DNA of 64,000 nucleotides from Halalkalibacterium ligniniphilum (GTDB lineage: Bacteria > Bacillota > Bacilli > Bacillales > Bacillaceae_D): NCBI RefSeq assembly GCF_000334155.1, contig NZ_ANNK01000091.1:1-64000 (forward strand), in the 5' to 3' direction. This document shows, one piece after another, positions 26,323-35,425 of the stretch (its first letter is position 1; the number at the start of each line of letters is the position of its first letter). Made by a program: the position numbers and the translations under genes. The notes below the pieces were generated by a model. The model saw only the letters and a program-made list of their open reading frames with translations, had not been told where the DNA came from and searched no databases.

Positions 26323-27458
26323 CACTCTTATTAGAAGAAGGAAAGGCAGTTACGATAAAACAGCAGGAAAACTACGCCATTGTAGCCATAACCAAACATG
26401 GAGTGAACCTGGCACGAAAATTACTCAGTTCATTTCAAAATGCTGATTTATATTATATGGAAAAATTTAAAAAAGGAGATGAAGAAGCTAAACATATTCA
26501 ATTATTTACAGGAAGTGTTCGTCTCCTTCTTCCATCTCTCTTTCAGTCCTATAAAGGGATTATTATGATCATCTCGCTTGGTGCAGTTGTCCGAATGATT
26601 GCGCCTCTATTAAAAGATAAGAAGACAGACCCTGGCGTTGTAGTCCTTGATGATAAGGGCGAGTATGCTATTAGTGTTCTTTCTGGTCATTTAGGCGGTG
26701 CAAATGAATTAACAAGAGAGGTGGCGGAAAATCTTGGAGCAATTCCTGTTATCACCACCGCATCAGATGTGCAGCAAACCATTCCAGTGGACTTATTCGG
26801 TAAAAGGTTTGGCTGGGTTTGGGATTCAGCAGAGAAGCTAACACCGGTAAGCGCTTCGGTGGTGAATGAAGAGCATGTAGCAGTGATTCAAGAATCAGGG
26901 GAGAAAAACTGGTGGACCTATGATCGACCGATTCCTGAGAACATTAAGCTTTATGAATCCATCCAAGAAGCTTTGTGCGCAGAGCCTGACGCAGCGCTTG
27001 TGATTACTCATCGAAACCTAACGGAGAACGAAAAATTAATCATTAAAAATGGTGTCGTGTACCGACCAAAGGTAATTGTTCTCGGTGTTGGTTGTAACCG
27101 TGGAACATCAAGCCAGGAAATTGAAAAGGTAATCCTTGATACACTAGCAGAATTAAATTTTTCAATTAAAAGTGTAAAAGCGATTGCTACGATTGATTTG
27201 AAAAAAGATGAAATCGGTTTATTAGAGGTGGTCCAAAAATACAATTGGGACTTCGCTTATTATCCAGCAGAACATTTGAACAAAGCTGAAATAAGTGAGC
27301 CTTCAGAAACCGTCTTTAAATTCACTGGAGCCTATGGTGTAAGTGAGCCTGCTGCACGTCTTTATAGTGGAGCGAAGGAGCTAGCACTTGTTAAGAAGAA
27401 ATCAGGTAACGTGACGATTTCAGTTGCTGTGATTCCAAACGAAAGTAGCATGATATGA
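26319..27458 (+). CDS. cbiG: CbiG, cobalt-precorrin-5A hydrolase
   Basis: The 379-aa protein opens the delta-lactone of cobalt-precorrin-5A. The central domain shows LGAVVRMIAPLLKDKKTDP and VLSGHLGGANELTREVA; the C-terminal domain shows VLGVGCNRGTSSQEIEK and the end block KFTGAYGVSEPAARL. The ATG overlaps the cbiF stop. Confidence 0.92.
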   Translation: MTLLLEEGKAVTIKQQENYAIVAITKHGVNLARKLLSSFQNADLYYMEKFKKGDEEAKHIQLFTGSVRLLLPSLFQSYKGIIMIISLGAVVRMIAPLLKDKKTDPGVVVLDDKGEYAISVLSGHLGGANELTREVAENLGAIPVITTASDVQQTIPVDLFGKRFGWVWDSAEKLTPVSASVVNEEHVAVIQESGEKNWWTYDRPIPENIKLYESIQEALCAEPDAALVITHRNLTENEKLIIKNGVVYRPKVIVLGVGCNRGTSSQEIEKVILDTLAELNFSIKSVKAIATIDLKKDEIGLLEVVQKYNWDFAYYPAEHLNKAEISEPSETVFKFTGAYGVSEPAARLYSGAKELALVKKKSGNVTISVAVIPNESSMI

Positions 27459-27468
27459 GGTGTAGAAG

Positions 27469-28857
27469 ATGACAGAGCGACGATTAGTTATTGCTGGAAC
27501 AGGGAGCGGAGTTGGTAAAACAACCTTAACGATTGGGCTGATGTCAGCACTTAGAAAAAAAGGGTTTACGGTGCAAGGCTTTAAATGTGGACCTGACTAC
27601 ATTGACCCTTCTTATCACACGGCTGTTACAGGTAGACCATCACGAAACCTTGATAGCTGGATGCTTCAAAAGGAAACGGTTCTTGATATTTATGCAAGAG
27701 GCAGTGAGGGAGCCGACATTTCGATCATTGAAGGTGTAATGGGCTTCTTCGATGGAAAAAACCCAAAAACGAATGAAGGCAGTACGGCAGAAATTAGTAT
27801 GATCACAGAAAGCCCTGTCGTTCTTGTTGTCAATTGTGCTAGTATGGCCAGGAGTGCAGCAGCAATTGTTAAAGGCTTCCAGTGTTTTGCAGAGGGGCCA
27901 AACATTGTTGGAGTGATTGCAAACAAAGTTGGGAGCGAAGGGCATTTTAAGCTTGTAAAAACAGCAATTGAGCAGGAGTGCAATATACCAGTCATCGGCT
28001 ATCTAACAAGAGAGATGGACATTGAAATTCCAGAAAGACACCTGGGATTAATACCATCCATTGAGCGAGGTGAGCTTGATCCGTTTTTTGACCGTCTCGG
28101 AGAGCTTGTCTTAGATTCTGTTTCCATTGATCAGCTCTTGGAATTAGCGACGGCTCCGTCACTAAGCCAAAGGGAATCTCCATCTATTTTTACGAGGAAG
28201 GAAGAGGCTTCTGTTCGACTTGCTGTAGCGAAGGATGCCGCTTTTAATTTTTACTACCAAGAAAATATCGAGATCCTTGAGTCCCAGGGTGCAGAAATTG
28301 TTTATTTTTCTCCTCTTGCAGGTGAACGGTTACCAGAGCACATTGATGGGCTTTATTTAGGTGGAGGATTTCCAGAAGAGTTTTTAGAAGAATTAGCGAA
28401 GGGGACCGAAGTAAAACAGTCGTTACGTGAAGCTATTTTAAATGGGTTACCTACGCTTGCTGAGTGTGGTGGATACATGTATTTGACAGAATCAATCGAA
28501 GGAACGGACGAAAAATCGTTTGAAATGGTTGGAATCATTCCTGGAAAAGTGAAGATGCAAGAAAAACTTGTAGCTCTAGGTTATAGAGAAATTATCGGTG
28601 TGAGCGGAAACTATCTCTTGCCAGATAACGTGAAAGCCAAAGGCCATGAGTTTCATTACTCAACATTTTATTCCGAGCAGGATCTACCATATGCTTATGA
28701 AACAAAAGGGATGCGCGGAATGAAAAAAGAAGGCTATATGAATGAAAATTTGATCGCAGGCTATACACATTTTCATTTTGCTTCCTGCCCAGAGATGGTA
28801 ACAAACTGGATTCAAAAATGTAAGGAAATAAAACGAAAAAATAAAATTTCACGATAA
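27469..28857 (+). CDS. cbiA: CbiA, cobyrinate a,c-diamide synthase
   Basis: A 462-aa glutamine-dependent amidase. The N-terminal P-loop is GTGSGVGKTTLT (residues ~10-21), with FKCGPDYIDPSYH and EGVMGFFDG. The C-terminal glutaminase domain has YLGGGFPEEF and LAECGGYMYL with the nucleophile cysteine, then GHEFHYS. It amidates side chains a and c. GAGGTG precedes the ATG. Confidence 0.93.
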   Translation: MTERRLVIAGTGSGVGKTTLTIGLMSALRKKGFTVQGFKCGPDYIDPSYHTAVTGRPSRNLDSWMLQKETVLDIYARGSEGADISIIEGVMGFFDGKNPKTNEGSTAEISMITESPVVLVVNCASMARSAAAIVKGFQCFAEGPNIVGVIANKVGSEGHFKLVKTAIEQECNIPVIGYLTREMDIEIPERHLGLIPSIERGELDPFFDRLGELVLDSVSIDQLLELATAPSLSQRESPSIFTRKEEASVRLAVAKDAAFNFYYQENIEILESQGAEIVYFSPLAGERLPEHIDGLYLGGGFPEEFLEELAKGTEVKQSLREAILNGLPTLAECGGYMYLTESIEGTDEKSFEMVGIIPGKVKMQEKLVALGYREIIGVSGNYLLPDNVKAKGHEFHYSTFYSEQDLPYAYETKGMRGMKKEGYMNENLIAGYTHFHFASCPEMVTNWIQKCKEIKRKNKISR

Positions 28858-28917
28858 ACGAGTAGCGGTACCTTTAATTTTTTAAAAAGAAAGAATTTAA
28901 GTAAGGAGCACAAAAAA

Positions 28918-29973
28918 GTGGACATGTCACAATTAACTTCAATTCCATCACTTAGTTTACAAACGGGAAACGAGGTCCGATACTATCTAACGACGTTAAC
29001 AAAACCACTTGGAAGCCTCGGAAAGCTTGAAGAATATGCTGTTTCCTTAGCAGAAATGACCAACGAGACGTTTCCGACGGTTACACCTCCTGGGGTTATC
29101 GTGTTTGCAGCTGATCATGGAATTACTGCTGAAGGGGTTTCTGCTTATCCACAGGAAGTAACGGCCCAAATGGTCACGAACTTTTTAAATGGCGGCGCCG
29201 CCATAAATGTATTTAGCAAGCAAATTGGTGCCCTTTTTCAAATCGTTGATATTGGTGTTGCCTCCGACATAGAGCGAGAAGGCCTTGTTAAAAAGAAAAT
29301 CCGATTTGGTACAGCAAATACGTTAGTGGAAGATGCGATGACAAGAAGTGAGGTAGAAGAAGCACTTCTAATAGGATTTACACAGGCTGAAGAGATCATT
29401 AAGAAAGGTGCAAAATGTCTTCTGCTTGGAGAAATGGGGATTGGAAACACAACAACGAGCAGTGCTATTTTAGCTGTCTTAAGTGGGAAAGACGTTAAAG
29501 AGCTTGTAGGACAAGGGACAGGAATTTCTGAAGAGAGAGTTGTCCATAAGCAAAAAATCATTGAAAAGGTAATTCGCAAAAGAAACCCAGATCCAAACGA
29601 TCCCATCGACATCCTTTCAAAGCTAGGAGGGCTTGAAATAGCTGGTATGGCAGGTGCGATGCTTTCAGCTGCACATCATCGAATCCCCATTCTTGTAGAT
29701 GGCTTCATTTCCTCAACTGCAGCACTTATTGCGAAAGCCATTTCAAGCAAAGTTTCCGACTATATGTTTTTATCCCACCGTTCAGTGGAACCAGGGCATG
29801 ATACTGTAATTCAATTGTTGGAAAAACAGCCTATTTTAGATTTGGAGCTTCGCTTAGGAGAAGGGAGTGGATCAGCCATTGCCTTTCCTATTCTTCAATC
29901 AGCGACGTTAATGCTTAAGGAAATGGCAACATTCACTTCAGCGGGGGTTTCAACCAAGGATCAAACCAATTAG
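28918..29973 (+). CDS. cobT: CobT, nicotinate-nucleotide:dimethylbenzimidazole phosphoribosyltransferase
   Basis: The 351-aa protein activates the lower-ligand base. Visible are TKPLGSLGKLEEYAVSLA, FAADHGITAEGVSAYPQEVT, LLGEMGIGNTTTSSAI (key GxGNTT block) and GFISSTAALIAKA. GTG 28918 lies 9 bases after AAGGAG; ATG 28924 is the alternative. It is 60 bp after cbiA. The other genes for nucleotide-loop assembly (cobU/cobS/cbiB) are not in the window. Confidence 0.92.
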   Translation: MDMSQLTSIPSLSLQTGNEVRYYLTTLTKPLGSLGKLEEYAVSLAEMTNETFPTVTPPGVIVFAADHGITAEGVSAYPQEVTAQMVTNFLNGGAAINVFSKQIGALFQIVDIGVASDIEREGLVKKKIRFGTANTLVEDAMTRSEVEEALLIGFTQAEEIIKKGAKCLLLGEMGIGNTTTSSAILAVLSGKDVKELVGQGTGISEERVVHKQKIIEKVIRKRNPDPNDPIDILSKLGGLEIAGMAGAMLSAAHHRIPILVDGFISSTAALIAKAISSKVSDYMFLSHRSVEPGHDTVIQLLEKQPILDLELRLGEGSGSAIAFPILQSATLMLKEMATFTSAGVSTKDQTN

Positions 29974-30024
29974 ACTAGAACACAAATCGAATGTGTTGTT
30001 CAATAGCAGGAAAGGAGCGCCTGA

Positions 30025-30597
30025 ATGATGAAAACGATTGACCTATTAAAAGCGAGAAGAGCAATACGAAATTATGAAAACCGCAAAGTAGAAAAAGAGA
30101 AGATCGAATACTTACTTGAAGCGGCGACTTTGGCACCGACAGATCGGCTGCGTGAACCCTGGAGCTTTTATGTGATTCAAGATGAAGCAAAAGAGCGTTA
30201 TGAAGAATTAGCAAAAGAATTTTTATTGGAACGGTTTCCAACAAAGCCTAATTTAGTAGAGAGCTCCTTAAAAGTAGTTTCAACAACACCTGTTATGATT
30301 ATTGTAACCTCTGATCTTGTAATTGATGATGAAGATGCTTCAGAAGACAATGAATACGCGGTTTGTTGCGCGATTCACTCTATGTGGTTAGCTGCGAGTG
30401 AGCTCGGTTTAGGATTTGTTTGGCGAACAAGAGGGGTTGGGCTCGTTCGGGATTCTCGATTACATACATTTATTGGGGCACCAGAGAATAAAAAAATTAT
30501 CGGTACGATCTTTCTTGGCTACCCAGACAAAGAAGCTCTTAATAGCATGAAGCCGTCGAAACGTACTCCTTATCACGAAAAAACAGTTTGGCTTTAA
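30025..30597 (+). CDS. Nitroreductase-family flavoprotein (190 aa)
   Basis: An FMN-binding nitroreductase fold: KARRAIRNYENRKVEKEKIEYLLEAATLAPT at the N-terminus (key residues RRAIR and APT), then a C-terminal glycine-rich block GTIFLGYP. It lies 51 bp after cobT with its own AAAGGAG, and the operon terminator follows, so it is probably the last operon gene. A nitroreductase-fold enzyme next to cobT raises BluB (dimethylbenzimidazole synthase) as a possibility. The protein is shorter than BluB, and I cannot confirm BluB-specific residues, so a general nitroreductase is the safer call. Confidence 0.78.
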   Translation: MMKTIDLLKARRAIRNYENRKVEKEKIEYLLEAATLAPTDRLREPWSFYVIQDEAKERYEELAKEFLLERFPTKPNLVESSLKVVSTTPVMIIVTSDLVIDDEDASEDNEYAVCCAIHSMWLAASELGLGFVWRTRGVGLVRDSRLHTFIGAPENKKIIGTIFLGYPDKEALNSMKPSKRTPYHEKTVWL

Positions 30598-30620
30598 AAG
30601 TCTAAAAGATAAAATCATTG

Positions 30621-30649
30621 AGGAGACAGTTTAGGACGCTGTCTCTTTT
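30621..30649 (+). terminator. Terminator of the cobalamin operon
   Basis: GAGACAG (30623-30629) pairs with CTGTCTC (30639-30645), followed by TTTT. Confidence 0.85.
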
Positions 30650-30711
30650 GCTATAATTTAAAATGTTTGATAACTTTTGTACCAAGGTATTAATATAATA
30701 AGCCTAATTAA

Positions 30712-30746
30712 TTGACTTCTTAAACTGTAAGCGTTAGGATTACAGT
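30712..30746 (+). promoter_or_regulatory. Promoter and operator of the second Rrf2 gene
   Basis: TTGACT (30712-30717), a 17-bp spacer and TAGGAT (30735-30740) form a promoter. A perfect dyad ACTGTAA-N9-TTACAGT (30724-30746) spans the spacer and -10 and probably serves autorepression. A smaller palindrome, TACCAAGGTA, lies about 40 bp upstream. Confidence 0.55.
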
Positions 30747-30774
30747 ACTCTTCCATAAGAAGGAGCCGAATTGT

Positions 30775-31194
30775 GTGAAAAGCGAATTTACAATTGCCGT
30801 ACACAGTCTTGTCTATCTTGCTTATTTGCCAGAGCATATGGCGAGCAGTGAAATGATCGCAGAAAATGTAGCAACGAATCCAGCAAGAATTCGAAAAATC
30901 ATGAGTTGTCTAAGAAAAAATGGGTTTGTAACGACGAAAGAAGGAAATGGTGGAGGCTATATATTAAATAGCAACCCACAAGAACTGACATTAGCTCATA
31001 TCTATCAAGCAGTTTCACATGGTACACTCAAACCCCATTGGAGCAGTGGTAACCCTGAGGAATCATGCCCTATTTCAGCTAATATGCATGTCGTTATGAA
31101 TCAAATTTTTCATGATGCAGAAAATTATTTTGAAAAATATTTAGAAACAATAACCATTAGTTCAGTATTGGCGGACATAAAATTATGCCCTTAG
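30775..31194 (+). CDS. Rrf2-family transcriptional regulator (139 aa)
   Basis: Winged-helix Rrf2 protein: FTIAVHSLVYLAYL, IAENVATNPARIRKIMSCLRKNGFV and the wing EGNGGGYIL. Only one cysteine (ESCPIS) lies in the effector region, plus C43 in the DNA-binding part, so a classical [2Fe-2S] three-cysteine site is absent. GTG 30775 follows AAGGAG. It is followed by an unrelated IDEAL-domain gene, so its target may be itself or a distant gene. Confidence 0.83.
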   Translation: MKSEFTIAVHSLVYLAYLPEHMASSEMIAENVATNPARIRKIMSCLRKNGFVTTKEGNGGGYILNSNPQELTLAHIYQAVSHGTLKPHWSSGNPEESCPISANMHVVMNQIFHDAENYFEKYLETITISSVLADIKLCP

Positions 31195-31293
31195 ACCTAG
31201 GATTTTATTTAACCTTTGTGTTACTTTTTTGAGTACAGTTGAAGGTATTCATAGAAGCTTAGATTTATACCCTTTAAATGGTGGTGAATAATA

Positions 31294-31668
31294 ATGGAAA
31301 ATAGTCATAATAAACGTTTCGTAATTGGAGATTGGGTGAAGGGAAAGCTTAAAAACGGTGAATTGTTACATGGTTTTATTCAAACGATCGATCCAATAAA
31401 AGACATTATTAGAGTTCATGTTGTTGCATGTGAAAATGAAGATACGATTGGGAGTACAATTGGACTTCCGAGTAATGCCGTTCAGCTCATACCAAACACA
31501 CAGGTAAATAACGAAGAACAAATCTATACACTGATTGATCTTGCGTTATTAACGAAAGATGAGCAATGGTTTAACGAACTTACGACAGCATTAAAAACCG
31601 TAGAAAAAACAAATGCGAACAATAAACCAATTGCAAGTGATTCAAATTTCGGAAGCAGTGTATGGTAA
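31294..31668 (+). CDS. IDEAL-domain protein (124 aa)
   Basis: The N-terminal ~60 residues (VIGDWVKGKLKNGELLHGFIQ, RVHVVA) resemble a small SH3/KOW-type barrel. The C-terminal segment YTLIDLALLTKDEQWFNELT matches the IDEAL domain, named after its conserved I-D-x-A-L residues and found in Firmicutes proteins such as YpiB. The function of the combination is unknown. GGTGGTGAATAATA precedes the ATG. Monocistronic as far as can be seen. Confidence 0.65.
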   Translation: MENSHNKRFVIGDWVKGKLKNGELLHGFIQTIDPIKDIIRVHVVACENEDTIGSTIGLPSNAVQLIPNTQVNNEEQIYTLIDLALLTKDEQWFNELTTALKTVEKTNANNKPIASDSNFGSSVW

Positions 31669-31705
31669 GAAAAGTGTAGGTGGAATGAAAGGAGCGCTAA
31701 AACGC

Positions 31706-32057
31706 ACATGCTGATACAGCTGTGTTGAATCCTGTTGGGTACTATTTTAAAGAGTCATGTCTTAAAATGAGACAAGGCTTCGAACAGGTTGCACAAAGGA
31801 TTAAGCAAAGCGGTGTCGATGCTGAAGGAAAAATGGGTAGCATTTTTTGTTACCCATCATCACGGTGATCATGCCCAATACTATACAGCTCTTGATACGC
31901 CTCCAGAGCATGACGAAATCGTGAAGACGGACAAAGATATCGATATCTTACTCGACAAGCGTGAAGATTTCTTAGATGGTGTTTGGAACCATATTTCTAT
32001 GTAGCACGAGAAGAATTTGTCATTACGAACCCTTCCAAAGGCTCACATATCCATTAA
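31706..32057 (+). pseudogene. Frameshifted remnant of an unidentified gene
   Basis: Coherent protein-like segments continue across different frames: LNPVGYYFKESCLKMRQG and FEQVAQRIKQSGVDAEG, then after a shift near 31850 THHHGDHAQYYTALD and LLDKREDFLDGVWNH, then after another shift near 32000 EEFVITNPSKGSHIH with a stop at 32055. AAAGGAG lies upstream at about 31690. At least two frameshifts are needed, so I regard it as dead. I do not recognise the family. A 71-codon frame inside (31789-32004) is part of it, not a gene. Confidence 0.55.
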
Positions 32058-32085
32058 TTCATGATCGTGATTTGAAATATTGATC

Positions 32086-32188
32086 GAGGCTGGGACATAA
32101 CGAACGTGTATGATTGAAAAGCGATTGCTATGCAGCAACGATCATAACGTTCGGATGTCTCATAAATAAAAACTCTTTTGTCCCAGCC
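32086..32188. repeat. Intergenic repeat, complete short copy (103 bp)
   Basis: It is bounded by GGCTGGGACA (32088-32097) and TGTCCCAGCC (32179-32188), perfect terminal inverted repeats. Inside, CGAACGTGTATGATTG pairs imperfectly with the later CGATCATAACGTTCG, so the whole element can fold into one long hairpin. It lacks about 40 bp that are present in the middle of the copy at 42980. Confidence 0.85.
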
Positions 32189-32378
32189 CCTTTTTAAGCT
32201 TTCTCTTACAAATTTGCTCTTCTTAGCATGAAAGCTCTAAACAATGTTCAAATTTGTTTTAGTGAAAATACTTCTTTGTTCCAAATCTTCTTCGAACTTC
32301 CCATTCATCTATAACTTGATGTGATATAATGCTATCTTGATAATCTATATGATCACTAAATGAAGTAAGGGGATTTTA

Positions 32379-33434
32379 ATGGACTTTTCGATACAGTATC
32401 TCTCCTTTTTTGTTATTGAAGTCGACGGCCAAGGGGAGCAAGCGGATAAACGTTATAAGCACTACCAAACATTAGATGAAGCAGCATATGTTGAGAGCGC
32501 ACTGAAAGAATTTCTTGATGGTGAATTAATGAAAGTTGCAAAACGAAAGGTAGAGCGAAACCCTAAATCTGAACAAGTACCTACAAAAATTGGTCGTTTT
32601 ATCGTCGAGCCTGGCTATGACATTGACACAAACCCAAATTATAATCTTTTTAACCGAATTCGGTTGGCTACTTCTGCTGAAGATTTTAAAATGAATAGTG
32701 AGGAACTAGTGCGCGCATACAAAGATACGAGTGCGATTCGTGGAGGAGCGATACTTGTTATCCGTGCAAAATTAACAAAGTATATGGATGATCCATTTGT
32801 GTTTGTTTTAAAATGTGATTTTGAGCAAAAGGTAGCTAGCATCTCTGATGAAAAAACACTAATCCGACATGTAGAAAGGGCAATCACAACAAAAAACATG
32901 AAATCGATCCAATACCCGTTCATGCCAGAAGAAGGCATGGTTGAGGAATGGGAGCTGAAAATTCACCAATCCTCCCATGCGCGTTACTTTGAAGACTTTT
33001 TAAAGTTTGTAGAATACAATCAATCCATGCCTGAAATCGTCAAAACACAGGTCATACAAATCGCCCAGCAGCATATTGCTGAAACGTATGCGGAGGAAAG
33101 CCCTGAACGCCAGCAAGAGGAAGAGTATATGGAAGCATGGTCAAACACACCTGTGCGAGAGCTTCAGGAAAAATGGACGCCAGAGCAAGTCGTCGAAGCT
33201 TCTGCACCGATAGTCGAGCAGCAGCCAGAGCTGCCACTCAAGCTCAAGCTTGACCATATTGATGTAAAGGCATTGCTGTCGGATTTCGGAGAATCACTTC
33301 ATATTGGGAAGATAAACGGGAAATACGTGATCGTCATTGAAGGAGATTCATTTACGTTTGAGAAGGGCGTTTCACCCGTGGAGTTTTTGAAGCCTGATTC
33401 GCTTGAGGATGTGTTGAAGAGGGTTGGTAGATAG
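32379..33434 (+). CDS. DUF3900-family hypothetical protein (351 aa)
   Basis: I recognise the Bacillus DUF3900 family from IQYLSFFVIEVDGQGEQA, RKVERNPKSEQVPTKIGRF and ISDEKTLIRHVERAITTKNM (key conserved runs). The protein is acidic and soluble, with no signal or membrane segment; a Glu-rich stretch occupies ~235-275. The function is unknown. A weak AAGGGG site precedes ATG 32379. It is monocistronic, 190 bp after a repeat copy. Confidence 0.75.
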   Translation: MDFSIQYLSFFVIEVDGQGEQADKRYKHYQTLDEAAYVESALKEFLDGELMKVAKRKVERNPKSEQVPTKIGRFIVEPGYDIDTNPNYNLFNRIRLATSAEDFKMNSEELVRAYKDTSAIRGGAILVIRAKLTKYMDDPFVFVLKCDFEQKVASISDEKTLIRHVERAITTKNMKSIQYPFMPEEGMVEEWELKIHQSSHARYFEDFLKFVEYNQSMPEIVKTQVIQIAQQHIAETYAEESPERQQEEEYMEAWSNTPVRELQEKWTPEQVVEASAPIVEQQPELPLKLKLDHIDVKALLSDFGESLHIGKINGKYVIVIEGDSFTFEKGVSPVEFLKPDSLEDVLKRVGR

Positions 33435-33524
33435 TACAATGTAGATTAAGCATTATTCATTCACTCATCTTAAATTTTTCGATATACTAGGCTCATATAA
33501 AATAGACAGCAAGGGAATGAATAC

Positions 33525-34283
33525 ATGTTGAAATTGGTTTCGTGGAATGTGAACGGACTTAGGGCTTGTGTGCGCAAAGGATTTCTAGATTATTTTGCAG
33601 AAGTGGATGCGGATATTTTTTGCATCCAAGAAACAAAATTACAAGAAGGACAAATTCAGCTCGAATTAAATGGCTACGAGCAGTATTGGAATTATGCTGA
33701 AAAAAAAGGGTATTCAGGTACTGCCATTTTTACGAAGAGAAAGCCAATATCCGTTAAATATGGTGTCGGGAATGAAGAGCATCAAACAGAAGGACGGATC
33801 ATAACGTTAGAATTTGACGATTTTTATCTAGTAAATGTCTATACGCCGAATGCAAAGCGAGATTTATCAAGACTTGACTATCGCTTAATTTGGGAGGATG
33901 CATTCCGTATGTATCTTAAAGAATTAGACACGATTAAACCAGTTATCCTATGTGGCGACTTGAATGTTGCCCACCAAGAAATCGATTTAAAAAACTCAAA
34001 ATCAAATAAAGGTAACTCTGGATTTACGGATGAAGAACGATTGAAAATGACAACATTGCTTTCAAGTGGTTTTATCGATACGTTTCGATATTTTTATCCT
34101 GAAAAGGAGGATGCCTATACTTGGTGGTCCTATATGGCTAAAGTTAGAGACAGAAATATAGGGTGGAGAATTGATTATTTTATTGTGTCAGAGAGACTGA
34201 AAGACAGACTAATTGACGCGGAAATCCATTCACAAATTCTCGGAAGTGATCACTGTCCTGTTGTTTTAGAAATGAAATGCTAG
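33525..34283 (+). CDS. exoA: Exodeoxyribonuclease III / AP endonuclease ExoA
   Basis: The 252-aa member of the exonuclease-endonuclease-phosphatase family has SWNVNGLRA, FCIQETKLQ (catalytic Glu), YTPNAK, CGDLNVAHQEIDL (Asp-Asn), GWRIDYF and GSDHCPV (Asp-His). It cuts DNA at abasic sites in base-excision repair. AAGGGAATG lies before the ATG. Length and motifs match B. subtilis ExoA. Confidence 0.93.
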   Translation: MLKLVSWNVNGLRACVRKGFLDYFAEVDADIFCIQETKLQEGQIQLELNGYEQYWNYAEKKGYSGTAIFTKRKPISVKYGVGNEEHQTEGRIITLEFDDFYLVNVYTPNAKRDLSRLDYRLIWEDAFRMYLKELDTIKPVILCGDLNVAHQEIDLKNSKSNKGNSGFTDEERLKMTTLLSSGFIDTFRYFYPEKEDAYTWWSYMAKVRDRNIGWRIDYFIVSERLKDRLIDAEIHSQILGSDHCPVVLEMKC

Positions 34284-34329
34284 CAAGTAACAGAGCGACA
34301 TCGCAAAGTAAATAGAAAAAATTCCAATG

Positions 34330-34362
34330 ACCAATGGTGAAAAAGATTCCATTGGTTTTTCT
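34330..34362 (+). terminator. Terminator after exoA
   Basis: ACCAATGG (34330-34337) pairs with CCATTGGT (34349-34356), followed by TTTTCTC. Confidence 0.8.
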
Positions 34363-34499
34363 CTTTATATGGTTCTTTATTTTATCAAGACATGCCATCA
34401 AAATAATAAAGAACATTATTTAGGCATAAAATTTCAATTAATAAAGGAAAAAGAAGTACAATAGAAGTAAATTTCTACATATAAATGAGGTATTTTACT

Positions 34500-35381
34500 A
34501 TGGAGGCTACAGGTCTTGTTTTAGAGGGCGGTGGCATGAGAGGGCTCTACACTGCAGGCGTACTGGAATATTTTTTGGAGCAGAATCTGTACTTTCCTTA
34601 CGTGATTGGTGTATCAGCTGGTGCTTGTATGGCTGCTTCCTATTTATCGCGACAAGAAGGCAGAAACAAAAAGGTAAACATCGAGTTAGTGAGCGACCCT
34701 CGCTATTTATCTTTTCGTAATTTCATTCGTAAACGAGAGCTATTCGGGATGGATTTTTTATTCGATGAAATTCCTACAAAGATTGTTCCTTTTGATTTTG
34801 AAACGTTTTTAAGTGAGAAGCAGCAATTTGTCGTCGTGACAACCGATTGTGAGACAGGCGAAGCCATTTATTTTAATAAGCATGAGCACGGCAATGATAT
34901 TTTAAAGATACTTCGGGCATCAAGCTCGATTCCTTTCATTGCGCCGGCTGTTGAATACAATAAAAAGTATTTGCTTGATGGAGGAATTATTGATCCGATT
35001 CCTGTTAAAAAATCGCAACAGGATGGTTACATAAAAAATGTCGTGATCATGACAAAACCAAAACATTTTAAAAGACGGCCGAGCAAAGCGGCTTCGGTCG
35101 TTAAATATTTATATAAACGCCACCCAATGATTGCATCACTCCTACAAGAACGCTATAAAATTTACAATGATACACTTTCTTTTATTGAAGAGGAAAAGAC
35201 AAAAGGCAATGTTTTTGTGCTCCAACCAAGTGTGGGAATTCCAGTGGGCCGAATTGAGCGTAATCAAAAAAAACTTACTGAGCTATATGAACTTGGTTAT
35301 AACGATGCGAAATCACAATTTAACCAATTAAAGCAGTTTTTAATTCGACAAAATCAGATGATAAAAAGCAAAGAAGGTTAG
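34500..35381 (+). CDS. Patatin-like phospholipase (293 aa)
   Basis: A Ser-Asp dyad lipid acyl hydrolase: GLVLEGGGMRGLYTAGVL (oxyanion glycines), GVSAGACMA with the nucleophile serine, and the catalytic aspartate in LLDGGI. There is no signal peptide, so it acts in the cytosol or at the membrane. ATG 34500 lies 8 bases after GAGGT; ATG 34485 would overlap this site. The substrate is unknown. Confidence 0.87.
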   Translation: MEATGLVLEGGGMRGLYTAGVLEYFLEQNLYFPYVIGVSAGACMAASYLSRQEGRNKKVNIELVSDPRYLSFRNFIRKRELFGMDFLFDEIPTKIVPFDFETFLSEKQQFVVVTTDCETGEAIYFNKHEHGNDILKILRASSSIPFIAPAVEYNKKYLLDGGIIDPIPVKKSQQDGYIKNVVIMTKPKHFKRRPSKAASVVKYLYKRHPMIASLLQERYKIYNDTLSFIEEEKTKGNVFVLQPSVGIPVGRIERNQKKLTELYELGYNDAKSQFNQLKQFLIRQNQMIKSKEG

Positions 35382-35425
35382 AATCAAAGAAAACAGGATA
35401 ACGAGCTTTCTATCAAAAGAGAAAA

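Noticed and set aside
31789-32004. 71-aa gene with THHHGDHAQYY
   Set aside because: The histidine run recalls metallo-beta-lactamases (HxHxDH), but the spacing is wrong, and the frame is the middle part of a larger frameshifted gene.
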